The translations under genes were made by a program, and so were the position numbers. From NCBI GenBank assembly GCA_028871055.1, contig JAGWON010000001.1:1-64000 (forward strand): a stretch of 64,000 bases of DNA. The letters run 5' to 3'. This DNA is from Alphaproteobacteria bacterium. GTDB lineage: Bacteria > Pseudomonadota > Alphaproteobacteria > ATCC43930 > CGMCC-115725. The notes below the pieces were generated by a model. It searched no databases, was not told the DNA's origin, and saw only the letters and a program-made list of their open reading frames with translations. Of the stretch, positions 63,815-64,000 are shown in pieces; the stretch's first letter is position 1, and each line of letters starts with the position of its first letter.

Positions 63815-64000
63815 ATGTTTGGCATCATCTCGGGTATTTGCGACGACGGCGCCGAGAACTTACGCGGCCGGATCGTTAGCACCTATACGCTGCTCATCGC
63901 GGCAACCATTCTGGTGTGGGTTTGGGCGCTCGCGGCGCTCTACCATCATCCCGTTCTGCTCGGAACGGCGGTACTCGCATACACCTTCGGTCTGCGGCAC
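63815..64000 (+). CDS. NiCoT-family nickel/cobalt transporter, 3' end missing
   Basis: The first 62 codons are present: a short polar start (MFGIISGICDD), one complete membrane helix (YTLLIAATILVWVWALAAL) and the start of the second helix, ending TFGLRH. NiCoT proteins (HoxN, NixA, NicT) have the signature LGLRHAVDADHI at exactly this position, so the window stops just inside the metal-binding motif. Control by a cobalamin riboswitch indicates cobalt uptake for B12 synthesis rather than nickel. Confidence 0.85.
   Translation, partial: MFGIISGICDDGAENLRGRIVSTYTLLIAATILVWVWALAALYHHPVLLGTAVLAYTFGLRH

Overview
The window is about 64 kb of GC-rich, densely packed bacterial chromosome. Gene families and order point to an alphaproteobacterium, possibly Rhodospirillales-like: an FCD-type GntR regulator, the cysG/DUF2849/cysI/DUF934 block, a homospermidine synthase, System I cytochrome c maturation genes, Liv-type transporters with acyl-CoA ligases, and a PEP-CTERM protein. 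This assignment is inferred from gene content only. No rRNA, tRNA, CRISPR array, prophage or insertion sequence was seen. Both ends cut a gene.

Layout. 1-2662 (-): a Tat-exported ABC-type binding protein overlapping a Cache/HAMP histidine kinase that runs off the left edge. 2836-5538 (-): aconitase. 5774-7243 (+): an unidentified polytopic membrane protein. 7324-15763 (+): a seven-gene operon with a long-chain acyl-CoA ligase, a complete Liv-type ABC transporter (G, H, M, binding protein, F) and a PaaK-like ligase, followed by two tandem hairpin terminators. 16060-22534 (+): ccmABCDEFGHI, complete, mostly with overlapping start and stop codons. 22610-24574 (+): acetoacetyl-CoA synthetase. 24598-28531 is a mixed accessory stretch: two palindromic repeat elements, phhB, a small zincin, a methyltransferase, an AIPR-like putative phage-resistance gene and a uracil-DNA glycosylase-like gene. 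28536-32842: a bifunctional aldolase/dehydrogenase, a DapA-family aldolase, a small membrane protein and an HtrA-fold protein that has lost its catalytic triad. 32907-42431 (-): an MdtABC-like RND efflux operon (MFP, two RND pumps, outer-membrane channel) with arfB coupled at its end. 42759-43719: a methyltransferase and an HU protein.

44101-55170 (-) is the most interesting region. One co-directional run encodes an FCD-GntR regulator, a 65-aa protein of unknown function, formyl-CoA:oxalate CoA-transferase (Frc), a domain-permuted NDP-forming acyl-CoA ligase, succinyl-CoA ligase SucCD, a fused FdsG-FdsB diaphorase and the molybdenum formate dehydrogenase FdsA. It reads as an oxalate/formate oxidation module with acyl-CoA ligases, but the expected oxalyl-CoA decarboxylase is absent from the window. 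A perfect TGGTATACCA operator sits inside the spacer of a good promoter in front of the run.

55513-63230: a PEP-CTERM protein, homospermidine synthase, a Rieske/EVE pair, two small membrane proteins, and a siroheme/sulfite reductase block with a 1-Cys peroxiredoxin inside it. The window ends in a cobalamin riboswitch (about 63512-63699) ahead of a truncated NiCoT nickel/cobalt transporter gene. This links B12 status to cobalt uptake.
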